This document shows positions 1-5,124 of a stretch of 5,662 nt of DNA, one piece after another; position 1 is the stretch's first letter; every line of letters starts with the position of its first letter. Made by a program: the position numbers and the translations under genes. Source of the DNA: Solirubrobacterales bacterium (GTDB taxonomy: Bacteria > Actinomycetota > Thermoleophilia > Solirubrobacterales > Solirubrobacteraceae); assembly GCA_025963955.1 (NCBI GenBank), contig JAOPZU010000350.1, positions 1-5,662 on the forward strand, given 5' to 3'. The notes beneath the pieces are model-generated. The model made no database searches, had not been told where the DNA came from, and saw only the letters and a program-made list of their open reading frames with translations.

Positions 1-17
1 CGAGGTAGATTCAGTCC

Positions 18-563
18 ATGCACCGCTTCGCTCTGGTTCTCGCTCTCGCCGTTGCTGCCCTGGCTCTCGGGGGGACGGCCGCGCACGCCACGGCGTGCGG
101 CACCACCAGCAAGTGCGCCGGCCATGAGTTCTGGCCGACGATCGACCGCGCCAACGTGCACATCGCGGGCCCCTCGGGAGGGATCATGCGGGGGCCGCAG
201 GACAGCAGCAGCGAGCTGCTCGGCTTCCACGGGTCCGACACGCTCTACGGGGGCGACGTGGGCGACGTGCTGTGGGGCGACTACATCGGTGAGAACCAGC
301 CGGTCGGCCAGGTCGACAAGCTGTACGGCGCCGGCGGCAGCGACTTCCTCTACTCCTCGCACGGCCGCAACACGATCGACGGCGGCCCGGGCAACGACGC
401 GATCAAGGTCCGCTATGGGCGCGGAAGCGTGAACTGCGGCAGCGGTCGCGACATCGTCTACGTGCCGAAGTCGCGCAAGCGCAACTGGACGTTCGCCGGC
501 TGCGAGAAGTTCGAGTACCGCAGCGAGTCCGCGCTCGGCCACGGGCTGAAGCCGCTGCCGTAG
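18..563 (+). CDS. Secreted RTX-like glycine/aspartate-repeat protein
   Basis: The 181-residue product begins with a typical Sec signal peptide: a basic start (MHRF), a hydrophobic core to about residue 19, and an AHA cleavage motif near 22-24. The mature part holds degenerate hemolysin-type nonapeptide repeats (GSDTLYGGD at 72-80, GDVLWGD at 82-88, GAGGSDFLY at 104-112, DGGPGNDAI at 121-129, CGSGRD at 140-145). In the RTX family such Gly/Asp turns bind calcium and stack into a beta roll. Cys27/Cys33 and Cys140/Cys162 could form disulfides outside the cell. There is no protease, lipase or toxin domain, so no enzymatic role can be assigned. The start is the ATG at 18, with GAGGT at 2-6, rather far upstream. 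The gene lies outside the integrase side of the tRNA-derived junction and is probably resident chromosome. Confidence is high for a secreted repeat protein and low for any specific function. Confidence 0.85.
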   Translation: MHRFALVLALAVAALALGGTAAHATACGTTSKCAGHEFWPTIDRANVHIAGPSGGIMRGPQDSSSELLGFHGSDTLYGGDVGDVLWGDYIGENQPVGQVDKLYGAGGSDFLYSSHGRNTIDGGPGNDAIKVRYGRGSVNCGSGRDIVYVPKSRKRNWTFAGCEKFEYRSESALGHGLKPLP

Positions 564-572
564 CCCGGAACG

Positions 573-607
573 ACGAGACCCTTGGCTTCTCGTAGTGGAG
601 CCAAGGG
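573..607. repeat. Two interlocking inverted repeats, possible terminator or pseudoknot
   Basis: Stem 1 pairs ACGAGA (573-578) with TCTCGT (588-593). Its nine-base loop, 579-587, is exactly the left arm of stem 2, CCCTTGGCT, which pairs with AGCCAAGGG at 599-607. Both stems are perfect. The two hairpins are therefore alternatives, or would form an H-type pseudoknot with no first loop and five bases (594-598) between the strands. The site follows the stop of the secreted protein by 10 bases and also follows the 3' end of the minus-strand tRNA remnant, so a bidirectional terminator is the simplest reading. There is no T-tract. The right arm of stem 2 overlaps the tRNA acceptor strand. Confidence 0.5.
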
Positions 608-638
608 GGGATCGAACCCTCAACCTTCTGGCTGCCAG
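596..638 (-). pseudogene. 3' remnant of a tRNA-Ala(GGC) gene; likely attachment site
   Basis: Read on the minus strand, this has a 7-base anticodon loop CTGGCAG (anticodon GGC), a 3' anticodon strand CCAGA, a variable region AGGTT, a T arm GAGGG-TTCGATC, and an acceptor strand ending GGCTCCA. This fits actinobacterial tRNA-Ala(GGC) as I know it. The loop, T-loop and acceptor are seen directly; the isotype is my reading. The 5' half is missing: bases from 639 on do not complement CCAGA, and no D arm follows. The stretch is one base longer than the 42 expected for positions 32-73 (a run of six C after the T loop), and one T-stem pair is a mismatch, so it is probably not functional. It ends at the anticodon loop, where tyrosine recombinases often cross over, and an integrase gene lies about 150 bases away. 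The 11-base inverted repeat CTGGCTGCCAG at 628-638 may be the core site. The complete tRNA should lie at the other end of the element, which is not in the window. Confidence 0.65.
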
Positions 639-643
639 GCCGC

Positions 644-661
644 GGCTTTTGCCCAAAAGCC
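644..661. repeat. 7-bp inverted repeat beside the attachment site
   Basis: GGCTTTT (644-650) and AAAAGCC (655-661) form a perfect stem with a GCCC loop, followed on the plus strand by TTTGTTT. The shape resembles an intrinsic terminator reading towards the integrase. It would insulate the integrase from transcription of the gene at 18-563. It could instead be a recombinase or accessory-protein site, since it lies six bases from the tRNA remnant. The surrounding 640-790 stretch is clearly less GC-rich than the rest of the window, as regulatory arms of attachment sites often are. Confidence 0.4.
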
Positions 662-722
662 TTTGTTTCCGGGCTTTGCAGAATGGCTAAAAGCACTGTT
701 TGAAGGCGTTTTCGGATGCGTT

Positions 723-781
723 TGGTACCCATATTGGTACCCACGAGAGTTTGGTACCCACGGGCAAAATCGTGGTACCCA
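723..781 (+). repeat. Four direct repeats TGGTACCCA, candidate arm or operator sites
   Basis: Identical 9-mers TGGTACCCA occur at 723-731, 735-743, 752-760 and 773-781, all in the same orientation. Start-to-start spacings are 12, 17 and 21 bases. Most copies extend to TTGGTACCCACG. Each contains the palindrome GGTACC. They fill the space between the tRNA-derived junction and the likely integrase start. That is where arm-type integrase sites, excisionase sites or autoregulatory operators are expected in tRNA-targeting elements. The binding protein is not known from sequence. Confidence 0.8.
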
Positions 782-787
782 CGCGAT

Positions 788-2131
788 ATGGTGCCGTTCA
801 TGCTGGCCCAAGTCCCGCGCTCGGTCCTGCTTATCCGCGACCACAACGGCTCGCCCTTCTACGAGGTGAAGTGGCATTCCCCAGCGCAAAGCGGCCGGCA
901 GGTCAAACGCCGTCTGGGGCCGGCGTGGCTCGACCGCGATCCGTCTGGAGAGGGATGGGTCAAGCGACGGGGGAGGGTCGTAGCGGGCTACTGGGATCCG
1001 CGAACGGCACCCGGTGGGGCCGACGAACTGGTCGGCCGGGTGGAGGCTGAGCTCGCGCTGGAGGAGCGACGCCGCGGGGTGGTCGAGGAGGCGCCGCTCA
1101 CCTTCCGCGAGCTCGCGCACGAGTGGATCGCCGACCTCGCCCGCGAGGCCAAGCCCTCCACGATGCGGGACTACGAGTCGCTGTTGCGCGAGCCCGGCAC
1201 CCCGCACAAGCGCGGCCCCGGGGCGTCGGAGGGGCGGATCATGGCCGCCTTCGGCGACGCGGACGTGCGCGCCATCACCTCACGGCAGGTCGCCGAGTTC
1301 CTTCGCGGGCTCGAGGAAGCGGGGTTCAAACCGCGCAACGTCAACAAGTACCGCCAGGTGCTTGCGACGGTCTATTCATGGGGTCGTCGGGCTGAGAACC
1401 ACGAGCTGCCGAGCAACCCTGTGGAAGCCGTCTCGAAGCGCAAGGAGGGGCCGGTCGGAGGCTTCGACTACTACGAGGTGCACGAGGCCGAGCAGTTGGC
1501 TGACGCGCTGGCGACGGGAGCGCACCGACCCCAGCGGGACGTGGACGACGCGGAGGCGGTCGCCCGAGCCGTGGAAGACGCTCAGGACGCGGAGATGGTG
1601 CGCGTGCTCTTCTACGTCGGCTTGCGGCTCGGTGAGGCCCGCGCCCTCCGGTGGGCGGATGTCGACCTCGAAGGCCGCATGATCCATGTGGCGCGCGCGA
1701 TATCCGCCGGGGTGGAGGTCAGTACGCCGAAGGGCGGCCGCGCTCGCTGGGTCCCGCTCGCTACCCCCGCGCTCAAGGCACTCCTGCGGCAGGCTGGCCG
1801 CCCGGACTTCAGCGATGACGAGGACTTCGTCTTCGGCAGCCGCGCTGGTGGCGTGCTCGACGAGTCGGCTTTCCGGAGGCGCTACGAGGCCGCGCGCGAC
1901 GCCGCCGAGCTCCGCCCACTGAAGCTGAAGGCTCTCCGGAACGCCGCTGGCAGCATTGCCGCCCGCAGTGCGACCGCCGTCGAGGTGCGCGACCTGCTCG
2001 GACACGCGAAGCTGTCGACGACCGACCGCTACGTCGCGGCTCGCTGGTCGCAGGAGTTCATGGATCGGATGGATGCCGCGTTCATGCCCCGGGCCGTGCG
2101 CGAGCAGCCGGCACCCGGCCAGACTGACTAG
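788..2131 (+). CDS. int: Tyrosine recombinase (integrase) of an integrative element
   Basis: This 447-residue site-specific recombinase would catalyse integration and excision of the element at the adjacent tRNA-derived site. The N-terminal 45 residues resemble the arm-binding region of actinobacterial integrases (FYEVKW, RRLGPAWL). A SAM-like core-binding domain follows (about 105-215), then the catalytic domain (about 225-430). Active-site residues visible are Arg280 (GLRLGEAR), Lys315 in the beta hairpin (STPKGGR), Lys381 and Arg384 (KALRN), His406 (LLGHAKLSTT) and Tyr415 (DRYV). The usual HxxR box is KxxR; Lys at this position is known in the family, so activity is plausible. The start is uncertain. 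ATG 788 is chosen because the longer reading from ATG 716 would translate the TGGTACCCA repeats; ATG 800 is also possible. None has a clear Shine-Dalgarno. The stop codon overlaps that of the convergent helix-turn-helix gene. Length is usual for the family and no frameshift is seen. Confidence 0.93.
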   Translation: MVPFMLAQVPRSVLLIRDHNGSPFYEVKWHSPAQSGRQVKRRLGPAWLDRDPSGEGWVKRRGRVVAGYWDPRTAPGGADELVGRVEAELALEERRRGVVEEAPLTFRELAHEWIADLAREAKPSTMRDYESLLREPGTPHKRGPGASEGRIMAAFGDADVRAITSRQVAEFLRGLEEAGFKPRNVNKYRQVLATVYSWGRRAENHELPSNPVEAVSKRKEGPVGGFDYYEVHEAEQLADALATGAHRPQRDVDDAEAVARAVEDAQDAEMVRVLFYVGLRLGEARALRWADVDLEGRMIHVARAISAGVEVSTPKGGRARWVPLATPALKALLRQAGRPDFSDDEDFVFGSRAGGVLDESAFRRRYEAARDAAELRPLKLKALRNAAGSIAARSATAVEVRDLLGHAKLSTTDRYVAARWSQEFMDRMDAAFMPRAVREQPAPGQTD

Positions 2132-2412
2132 AAGTCGGCTTCGGGGTCCAGCAGCCAGCGCTCGACCTCGGAGCGCAGGAAGATCCGCACGTTGCCGCGG
2201 CGTCGGCAGGGAAGCTTGCCCTGCCGAGCCCAGTCGTAGACGGTGCTCGCACTGAGGCCGGTCATCGCAGCCACCTCGCGCGCACGCATCACGTCTGCCC
2301 TGGTCAGGCGGGCGGGCGCTGATTCGCGCACTGCGGGGATCGGCCGCCTCCCGCGCCGGTGGGTCGACAGTGGGGCGTCGAGGGGAGCGGGGGAGTCGGC
2401 GGAAGGTCCCAT
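2128..2412 (-). CDS. Excisionase-type helix-turn-helix DNA-binding protein
   Basis: The C-terminal 53 residues, from VMRAREVAAMTGLSASTVYD to the end, match the HTH_17 excisionase/MerR-like fold: an EVA..TGLS.STVY helix-turn-helix, the GKLPCRRRGN wing and a terminal helix (SEVERWLLD). Such proteins bend attachment-site DNA to favour excision or act as small regulators. Position next to a tyrosine recombinase supports an excisionase role. The start is unclear. The frame is open from a TTG at 2661 (177 residues, overlapping the upstream gene by 110 bases), with in-frame ATG 2412 (94 residues, used here), GTG 2331 (67 residues) and ATG 2289 (53 residues, exactly the domain, with a weak AGGG upstream). 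The part before the domain is Ser/Pro/Arg-rich and looks disordered. The stop TAG at 2128-2130 overlaps the integrase stop on the other strand. Domain confidence is high; start confidence is low. Confidence 0.78.
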   Translation of the reverse strand: MGPSADSPAPLDAPLSTHRRGRRPIPAVRESAPARLTRADVMRAREVAAMTGLSASTVYDWARQGKLPCRRRGNVRIFLRSEVERWLLDPEADF

Positions 2413-2551
2413 GCTCGGAACACGACGTGACACGGCCGATTTGCGCGGCGCGGGTCCGCGACCCCTCGAGAGGGGAACGGCCTTGCGACCGAAGGCCGCG
2501 GCCGCTTCACGCTCGAGGGGATCTGCATTTGGCGAGACCCGGCTCAGCTTG

Positions 2552-3118
2552 TCACCAGGCGTCGGGTGCCTGGTGTCGCTCGACGGCGCCTCGGAGCGAG
2601 CGACGGATGTCGTCGTGCTGGCGTTGGAAGTCGCGTAGAGCGTGCTGCCATTGGTGCTCAAGCCGAGGGTCGGCTTGTCGGCCGGTGTCCAGTTCGGCGC
2701 GCCAGACGGCGAGGGCGATGAGGCCGTCGCGGGTGTAGCGGCGGGTGTGCCAGTTCTCGTCGACGGCGCTGCCGAGGTGTGGATAGTCGTGGCGCAGTCG
2801 TTCGACGGCGTTCCACATGTCGTGTTGCCATTCGCGGCTGCGGTCGAGCTGAAGCCAGAGTGCGCGGTTCGGCCCGGGCCGCGTCGCGGAGGACGCTGGT
2901 TCGTCCTGTCCCTCGCTACCGCCGACCTCGGAGCCCGGAGTCGACGCGGCTGGCGCGGGGTTCGCGGACGGTGCGGGATCGAGCGCGGACCGAGTGAGGA
3001 TGGCGCCGGTGAGCAGCTCGCCGGCCAGGGTGGCGGGGCGGCAGCCGCGTAGGGCAGCAGCTGCGATGAGCGCCTGTTGCACCGGCTCGTCGAGCCTGAC
3101 GTTGACCCGGGGGCTCAT
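2552..3118 (-). CDS. Ribbon-helix-helix protein with Trp-rich C-terminal domain
   Basis: The product is 188 residues. Residues 3-42 (RVNVRLDEPVQQALIAAAAL and following) have the strand-helix-turn-helix pattern of ribbon-helix-helix DNA-binding domains (CopG/Arc type). Residues 44-83 form a Pro/Ala/Ser/Gly linker. Residues 84-188 are a charged, mostly helical domain with seven tryptophans (88, 97, 102, 123, 139, 157, 188) and the segment GLIALAVWRAELD. I recall similar C-terminal domains from proteins of actinobacterial mobile elements, without a known function. RHH proteins regulate transcription, act in partition, or assist relaxases; nothing here decides between these. ATG 3118 has no good Shine-Dalgarno, but overlaps the stop of an upstream ORF as ATGA, so translation may be coupled. 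A perfect 8-bp hairpin sits at its stop codon. It is probably part of the integrative element, upstream of the excisionase-type gene on the same strand. Confidence 0.72.
   Translation of the reverse strand: MSPRVNVRLDEPVQQALIAAAALRGCRPATLAGELLTGAILTRSALDPAPSANPAPAASTPGSEVGGSEGQDEPASSATRPGPNRALWLQLDRSREWQHDMWNAVERLRHDYPHLGSAVDENWHTRRYTRDGLIALAVWRAELDTGRQADPRLEHQWQHALRDFQRQHDDIRRSLRGAVERHQAPDAW
2553..2575 (-). terminator. 8-bp hairpin at the end of the RHH gene
   Basis: CACCAGGC (2553-2560) and GCCTGGTG (2568-2575) pair perfectly around a 7-base loop and include the last codons and stop of the ribbon-helix-helix gene. There is no T-tract, so it is at best a weak terminator or attenuator, or an RNA-stabilising end. 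It would separate expression of this gene from the excisionase-type gene further along the minus strand. Confidence 0.35.
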
Positions 3119-3242
3119 ACGACCATGACGGCGTGATCAACGATCAGGTCTTGCTGGGGCACCTCACGTTGGGGGTCGCCGGCGCTTGGACCCGGCAGAT
3201 CCGGTGCGATCGTCCTGCCGCCGAGGCGCGGGGCGCTCGTCA
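3115..3242 (-). CDS. Possible 42-residue leader ORF coupled to the RHH gene
   Basis: An ATG at 3242 opens a 42-codon frame (beginning MTSAPRLGGR, ending DHAVMVV) whose TGA overlaps the ATG of the ribbon-helix-helix gene as ATGA, the usual layout of translationally coupled genes. Upstream is GGTGGGCGG, only a weak ribosome binding site. The frame stays open to 3606, but the longer translation is low-complexity and not protein-like. I recognise no family. It could be a real small protein, a leader peptide that brings ribosomes to the next start, or chance. Confidence 0.3.
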
Positions 3243-3642
3243 TGACCGCCCACCACCAGCCGGCAGCTTTGTTGAAGAGTTCATGCCGCCAACCCGACGC
3301 GGGACTGCCGTTGTGCGCAGCCCGGGGGTGGGGCTGATGAGCCCCACGCCAGCTCTGGCATCTAGTCTGCTCTGGCTTTGGCTGTGCTGACCGGAGGTCA
3401 GGAGGCGACCGGCTCCTTTGACGAGTCTGCCTGTGTTCCGGCTTGAACGCAGCAGGAACCGGTGGCCGGTCCGAAGGCCGAGCGGAGGCTGACATCCCGA
3501 CGGCAACCGTCGAGCCCGAACCGGCCTGGCACCGTGCGACGGTCGCCGACCGCTCGCGCTCACCTGAGACCAATCCGACACTGCGCAGCCTGGCTCGCTC
3601 GGGCACTCTCGAGTTACCCAGGAAACGATGCGAGGAGCCGTC
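3243..3642. other. Intergenic region with several palindromes
   Basis: No convincing gene lies in these 400 bases; open frames on either strand give low-complexity Arg/Pro/Ser-rich translations. The region separates the minus-strand element genes from plus-strand genes, so it should hold divergent promoters, but I see no clear -35/-10 pair. It contains three compact perfect inverted repeats: GTGGGGCT/AGCCCCAC at 3328-3347, CTGACC/GGTCAG at 3387-3401 and CGACGG/CCGTCG at 3498-3512. A weaker AGGAG/CTCCT pair lies at 3400-3417. These could be operators for the neighbouring ribbon-helix-helix protein, or part of a transfer or partition site. At this GC content, 6-bp palindromes also occur by chance. 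Confidence 0.5.
3328..3347. repeat. 8-bp inverted repeat, 4-base loop
   Basis: GTGGGGCT at 3328-3335 and AGCCCCAC at 3340-3347 are perfect reverse complements around GATG. This is the most stable simple hairpin in the intergenic region. There is no T-run on either side, so a classical intrinsic terminator is not supported; an operator or a structural site are alternatives. Confidence 0.45.
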
Positions 3643-4137
3643 ATGCGTATGCCGTCAGCCGCCGATGTCGAGAAAGCCACCGCCGAGTGGCTCGCCCGAG
3701 TCCAGGACAAGTGTCCCGAGCAAGTGCTGGGGGCGTGTCTCTTCGCTCCGCCACGCAACGAGGTCGCGGGCCGCGCGGCTGCGCTCGGCGGCAGTCTCAC
3801 CGGCGGGCTGCTCGGTAGGCGGCTGGTCAGGGCGGCAGAGAAGGCAGGGAACCGCGACCGCGCCGGCGGGCTGCCAGCGTCGTTCGTGCTTGCCGTCACG
3901 CCGGAGAACGTCCGCGTCTACGAGTCGGTCGTCTCCCGGTCGGGCTCCGCGATTGGACCCGAGGTCGCTTCGTGGGAGCGGGCCCGGCTGCAGGTTCGCG
4001 GCGTCGACCGCGGCGGGGCGAAGACGACCCTGACGCTGGGTCTGCCCGACGGCACGGCGATCGTGTGCTCGGCGGGAACGCACGACTACACCGATCGCTT
4101 CGTCGCGCTCCTCAAGACGGAGATGGTCCCGCGTTAG
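3643..4137 (+). CDS. Actinobacterial hypothetical protein, PH-like C-terminal domain
   Basis: The product is 164 residues. Residues 5-30 form a helix. A Gly/Ala/Leu-rich stretch (GRAAALGGSLTGGLLGRRLV, 43-62) could be a short glycine-zipper-like or membrane-associating helix. From about 79 the protein is beta-rich: FVLAVTPENVRVYES (81-95), then GPEVASWERARLQVR, TTLTLGLPDG, and a last helix DRFVALLKTE. This order (strand, turn, 'VT..NV.VY', acidic-aromatic WER, final helix) resembles actinobacterial PH-like proteins of unknown function. There are no catalytic motifs and no signal peptide. ATG 3643 is chosen because GAGGAG at 3632-3637 sits five bases before it. An in-frame ATG at 3628, also with an AGGA, would add five residues. 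The next gene follows after 79 bases on the same strand but has its own promoter. It may be element cargo or resident chromosome. Confidence 0.82.
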   Translation: MRMPSAADVEKATAEWLARVQDKCPEQVLGACLFAPPRNEVAGRAAALGGSLTGGLLGRRLVRAAEKAGNRDRAGGLPASFVLAVTPENVRVYESVVSRSGSAIGPEVASWERARLQVRGVDRGGAKTTLTLGLPDGTAIVCSAGTHDYTDRFVALLKTEMVPR

Positions 4138-4164
4138 CGCGCAAGCCGGGACGTCACTCGAGGG

Positions 4165-4210
4165 TTGACACCAGACTGACACTGCGCGCGGAACCGCGGC
4201 GGTCTAGCTT
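4165..4210 (+). promoter_or_regulatory. Candidate leaderless promoter of the SHOCT gene
   Basis: TAGCTT at 4205-4210 fits the TAnnnT -10 rule and ends six bases before the ATG at 4217, so transcription should start at or next to the start codon. No Shine-Dalgarno is present. A perfect TTGACA lies at 4165-4170, but its 34-base distance is too long for a partner. CTGACA at 4176-4181 is also far (23 bases). The -35 is therefore uncertain, while the leaderless -10 placement is good. Confidence 0.55.
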
Positions 4211-4216
4211 CGCTTC

Positions 4217-4819
4217 ATGCTCGGAAAACCGTCCCGCCGCACTCAGCGCAAGCTCGAGGATCACGGCACACATGCACCCGCCACCGTCCTGGCTATCTCC
4301 GATCGGGGGATGGCCGTCAGCCACAACGGTGGCGCTCTCGTGTCCGACACCGAGGTGATCCTTAAAACGCATTTGCGCGTCGAGCCTGCCGGGGATCCAT
4401 CCTTCGAGGTCGAGAAGCGCTTGCGCTTCGGCCAGATGTCGACGCCGGTGGCCGGCTCGCAGATCGCCGTGATCTTCGATCCTGAGGATCACGACGATCT
4501 CATGCTCGATCCCGCGGGGCCGGCAGCGGGGGCGATGGCCACGGTGGTGCCGGGGCTCGGCTCCATGCAGGACATCCTCAACACCGTCCGCACGGCGAAG
4601 GCCGCGTCCGGAGGGGACAGGCAGGCGCTGAGTGAGGCGCTGCGCACGCAGTTCGGCGGCGCCGGCGCGACGGTCCTCAGCGGCGGAGCCGGCTTCGGCG
4701 CTCCGGCGGACCCGCTCGACGAGCTCGCCAAGCTCGGCGCACTGCACGACCAGGGCGTGCTGACCGACGAGGAGTTCACCACGCAGAAGCGCAGGCTGCT
4801 CGGCGAGATGTCGGGCTAG
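4217..4819 (+). CDS. SHOCT-domain protein with N-terminal beta domain
   Basis: The product is 200 residues. Residues 18-98 form a beta-rich domain with the pattern ATVLAISDRGM...LRVEP...FEVEKRLRFG...VAGSQIAVIFDPEDHDDLMLD. This resembles domains of actinobacterial proteins in which 'V.V.YDP.DP..v.ld' closes a small barrel (DUF3592-like). A Gly/Ala-rich linker spans about 99-162. Residues 165-196 (DPLDELAKLGALHDQGVLTD and following) are a canonical SHOCT domain, a short C-terminal helical hairpin found in many bacterial proteins and thought to mediate oligomerisation. There is no signal peptide or clear membrane helix, so it is probably cytoplasmic. Enzymatic activity is not indicated. The ATG at 4217 has no ribosome binding site and is probably leaderless. 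Its TAG overlaps, as CTAG, the stop of a short minus-strand frame. Confidence 0.87.
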   Translation: MLGKPSRRTQRKLEDHGTHAPATVLAISDRGMAVSHNGGALVSDTEVILKTHLRVEPAGDPSFEVEKRLRFGQMSTPVAGSQIAVIFDPEDHDDLMLDPAGPAAGAMATVVPGLGSMQDILNTVRTAKAASGGDRQALSEALRTQFGGAGATVLSGGAGFGAPADPLDELAKLGALHDQGVLTDEEFTTQKRRLLGEMSG

Positions 4820-4896
4820 GTAGACGGGATCGCGTACTCCCGCCCGGCGACGAGCAGCAGCGCGGCGGCGGACCCGCTAGCTGTGGCCGCCGTCAC
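4816..4896 (-). pseudogene. Possible C-terminal gene remnant
   Basis: A 26-codon frame from GTG 4896 to a TAG at 4816-4818 reads VTAATASGSAAALLLVAGRE and then YAIPST. Third positions are almost all G or C, as in real genes here, and a hydrophobic patch followed by GREYAIPST looks like a protein end. Upstream the frame is closed by a TGA inside the CACCTCCGT repeats, so if genuine it is a truncated tail. I do not recognise the family. It ends tail-to-tail with the SHOCT gene, sharing CTAG. Confidence 0.25.
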
Positions 4897-5113
4897 CTCT
4901 CGTGGATAGGAGCACCACCTCCGTCACCTCCGTCACCGGTCCATCTCGTCCGGAGCGGTAGTGACGCCAATGTCCGTTCGCGCGGAAGGAGCACTGGTGG
5001 TTTGGTGAGGCACGGCTGTGTGAGGGGTCGTATACGGGCGGTTGACGGGCATCGGTTCAGCAGGCGGTGCCGGACTACGCTTGGAGGCCCACCTGCTGAC
5101 TGGGAGTCAGCTT
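4819..5113. other. Gene-poor region with a short tandem repeat
   Basis: Apart from the possible remnant ending at 4816, no convincing gene is seen. CACCTCCGT occurs twice in tandem (4916-4924, 4925-4933), followed by a partial third copy CACC. A related GTCACCTC lies just upstream. AAGGAG at 4986-4991 is a good ribosome-binding-site match, but the GTG five bases later reads only three codons before TGA. TCAGCAGG (5057-5064) and CCTGCTGA (5092-5099) form an 8-bp inverted repeat with a 27-base loop. Confidence 0.5.
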
Positions 5114-5124
5114 TCAGTCGACTG
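5098..5124. repeat. Palindrome cluster at the end of the small Cys/His gene
   Basis: GACTGGGAGTC (5098-5108) is a 4-bp stem with a 3-base loop. CAGTCGACTG (5115-5124) is a perfect 10-base palindrome that includes the stop codon of the minus-strand gene. With the 8-bp inverted repeat whose right arm ends at 5099, this gives nested pairing choices at the 3' end of that gene. A minus-strand terminator is the likeliest role; no T-tract is present. Confidence 0.4.

Noticed and set aside
596..638. Reading the tRNA-like segment as the 3' end of tmRNA
   Set aside because: The GGCTCCA end would fit tmRNA, but the anticodon-loop-like CTGGCAG with its 3' stem strand and 5-base variable region fits tRNA-Ala(GGC) better.
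716..787. N-terminal extension of the integrase from ATG 716
   Set aside because: It would translate the TGGTACCCA repeats into a Val-Pro/Trp-Tyr-Pro motif unlike integrase N-termini; the family-like sequence begins after 788. It cannot be fully excluded.
620..1207. Minus-strand frame of 195 codons across the integrase start
   Set aside because: It overlaps the well-supported integrase, has a low-complexity translation and no recognisable domain; it is a shadow of high-GC coding.
3115..3606. 163-codon minus-strand frame upstream of the RHH gene
   Set aside because: The translation is Arg/Pro/Ser-rich with no family features; only the last 42 codons, from an ATG with the ATGA overlap, are kept as a weak candidate.
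3443..4033. Plus-strand frame of 196 codons overlapping the PH-like gene
   Set aside because: Arg/Ser-rich shadow frame; the PH-like frame has a strong ribosome binding site and a sensible fold pattern.
4916..4937. CACCTCCGT repeats as a CRISPR or minisatellite
   Set aside because: Only two full 9-base units without spacers; too short for either.
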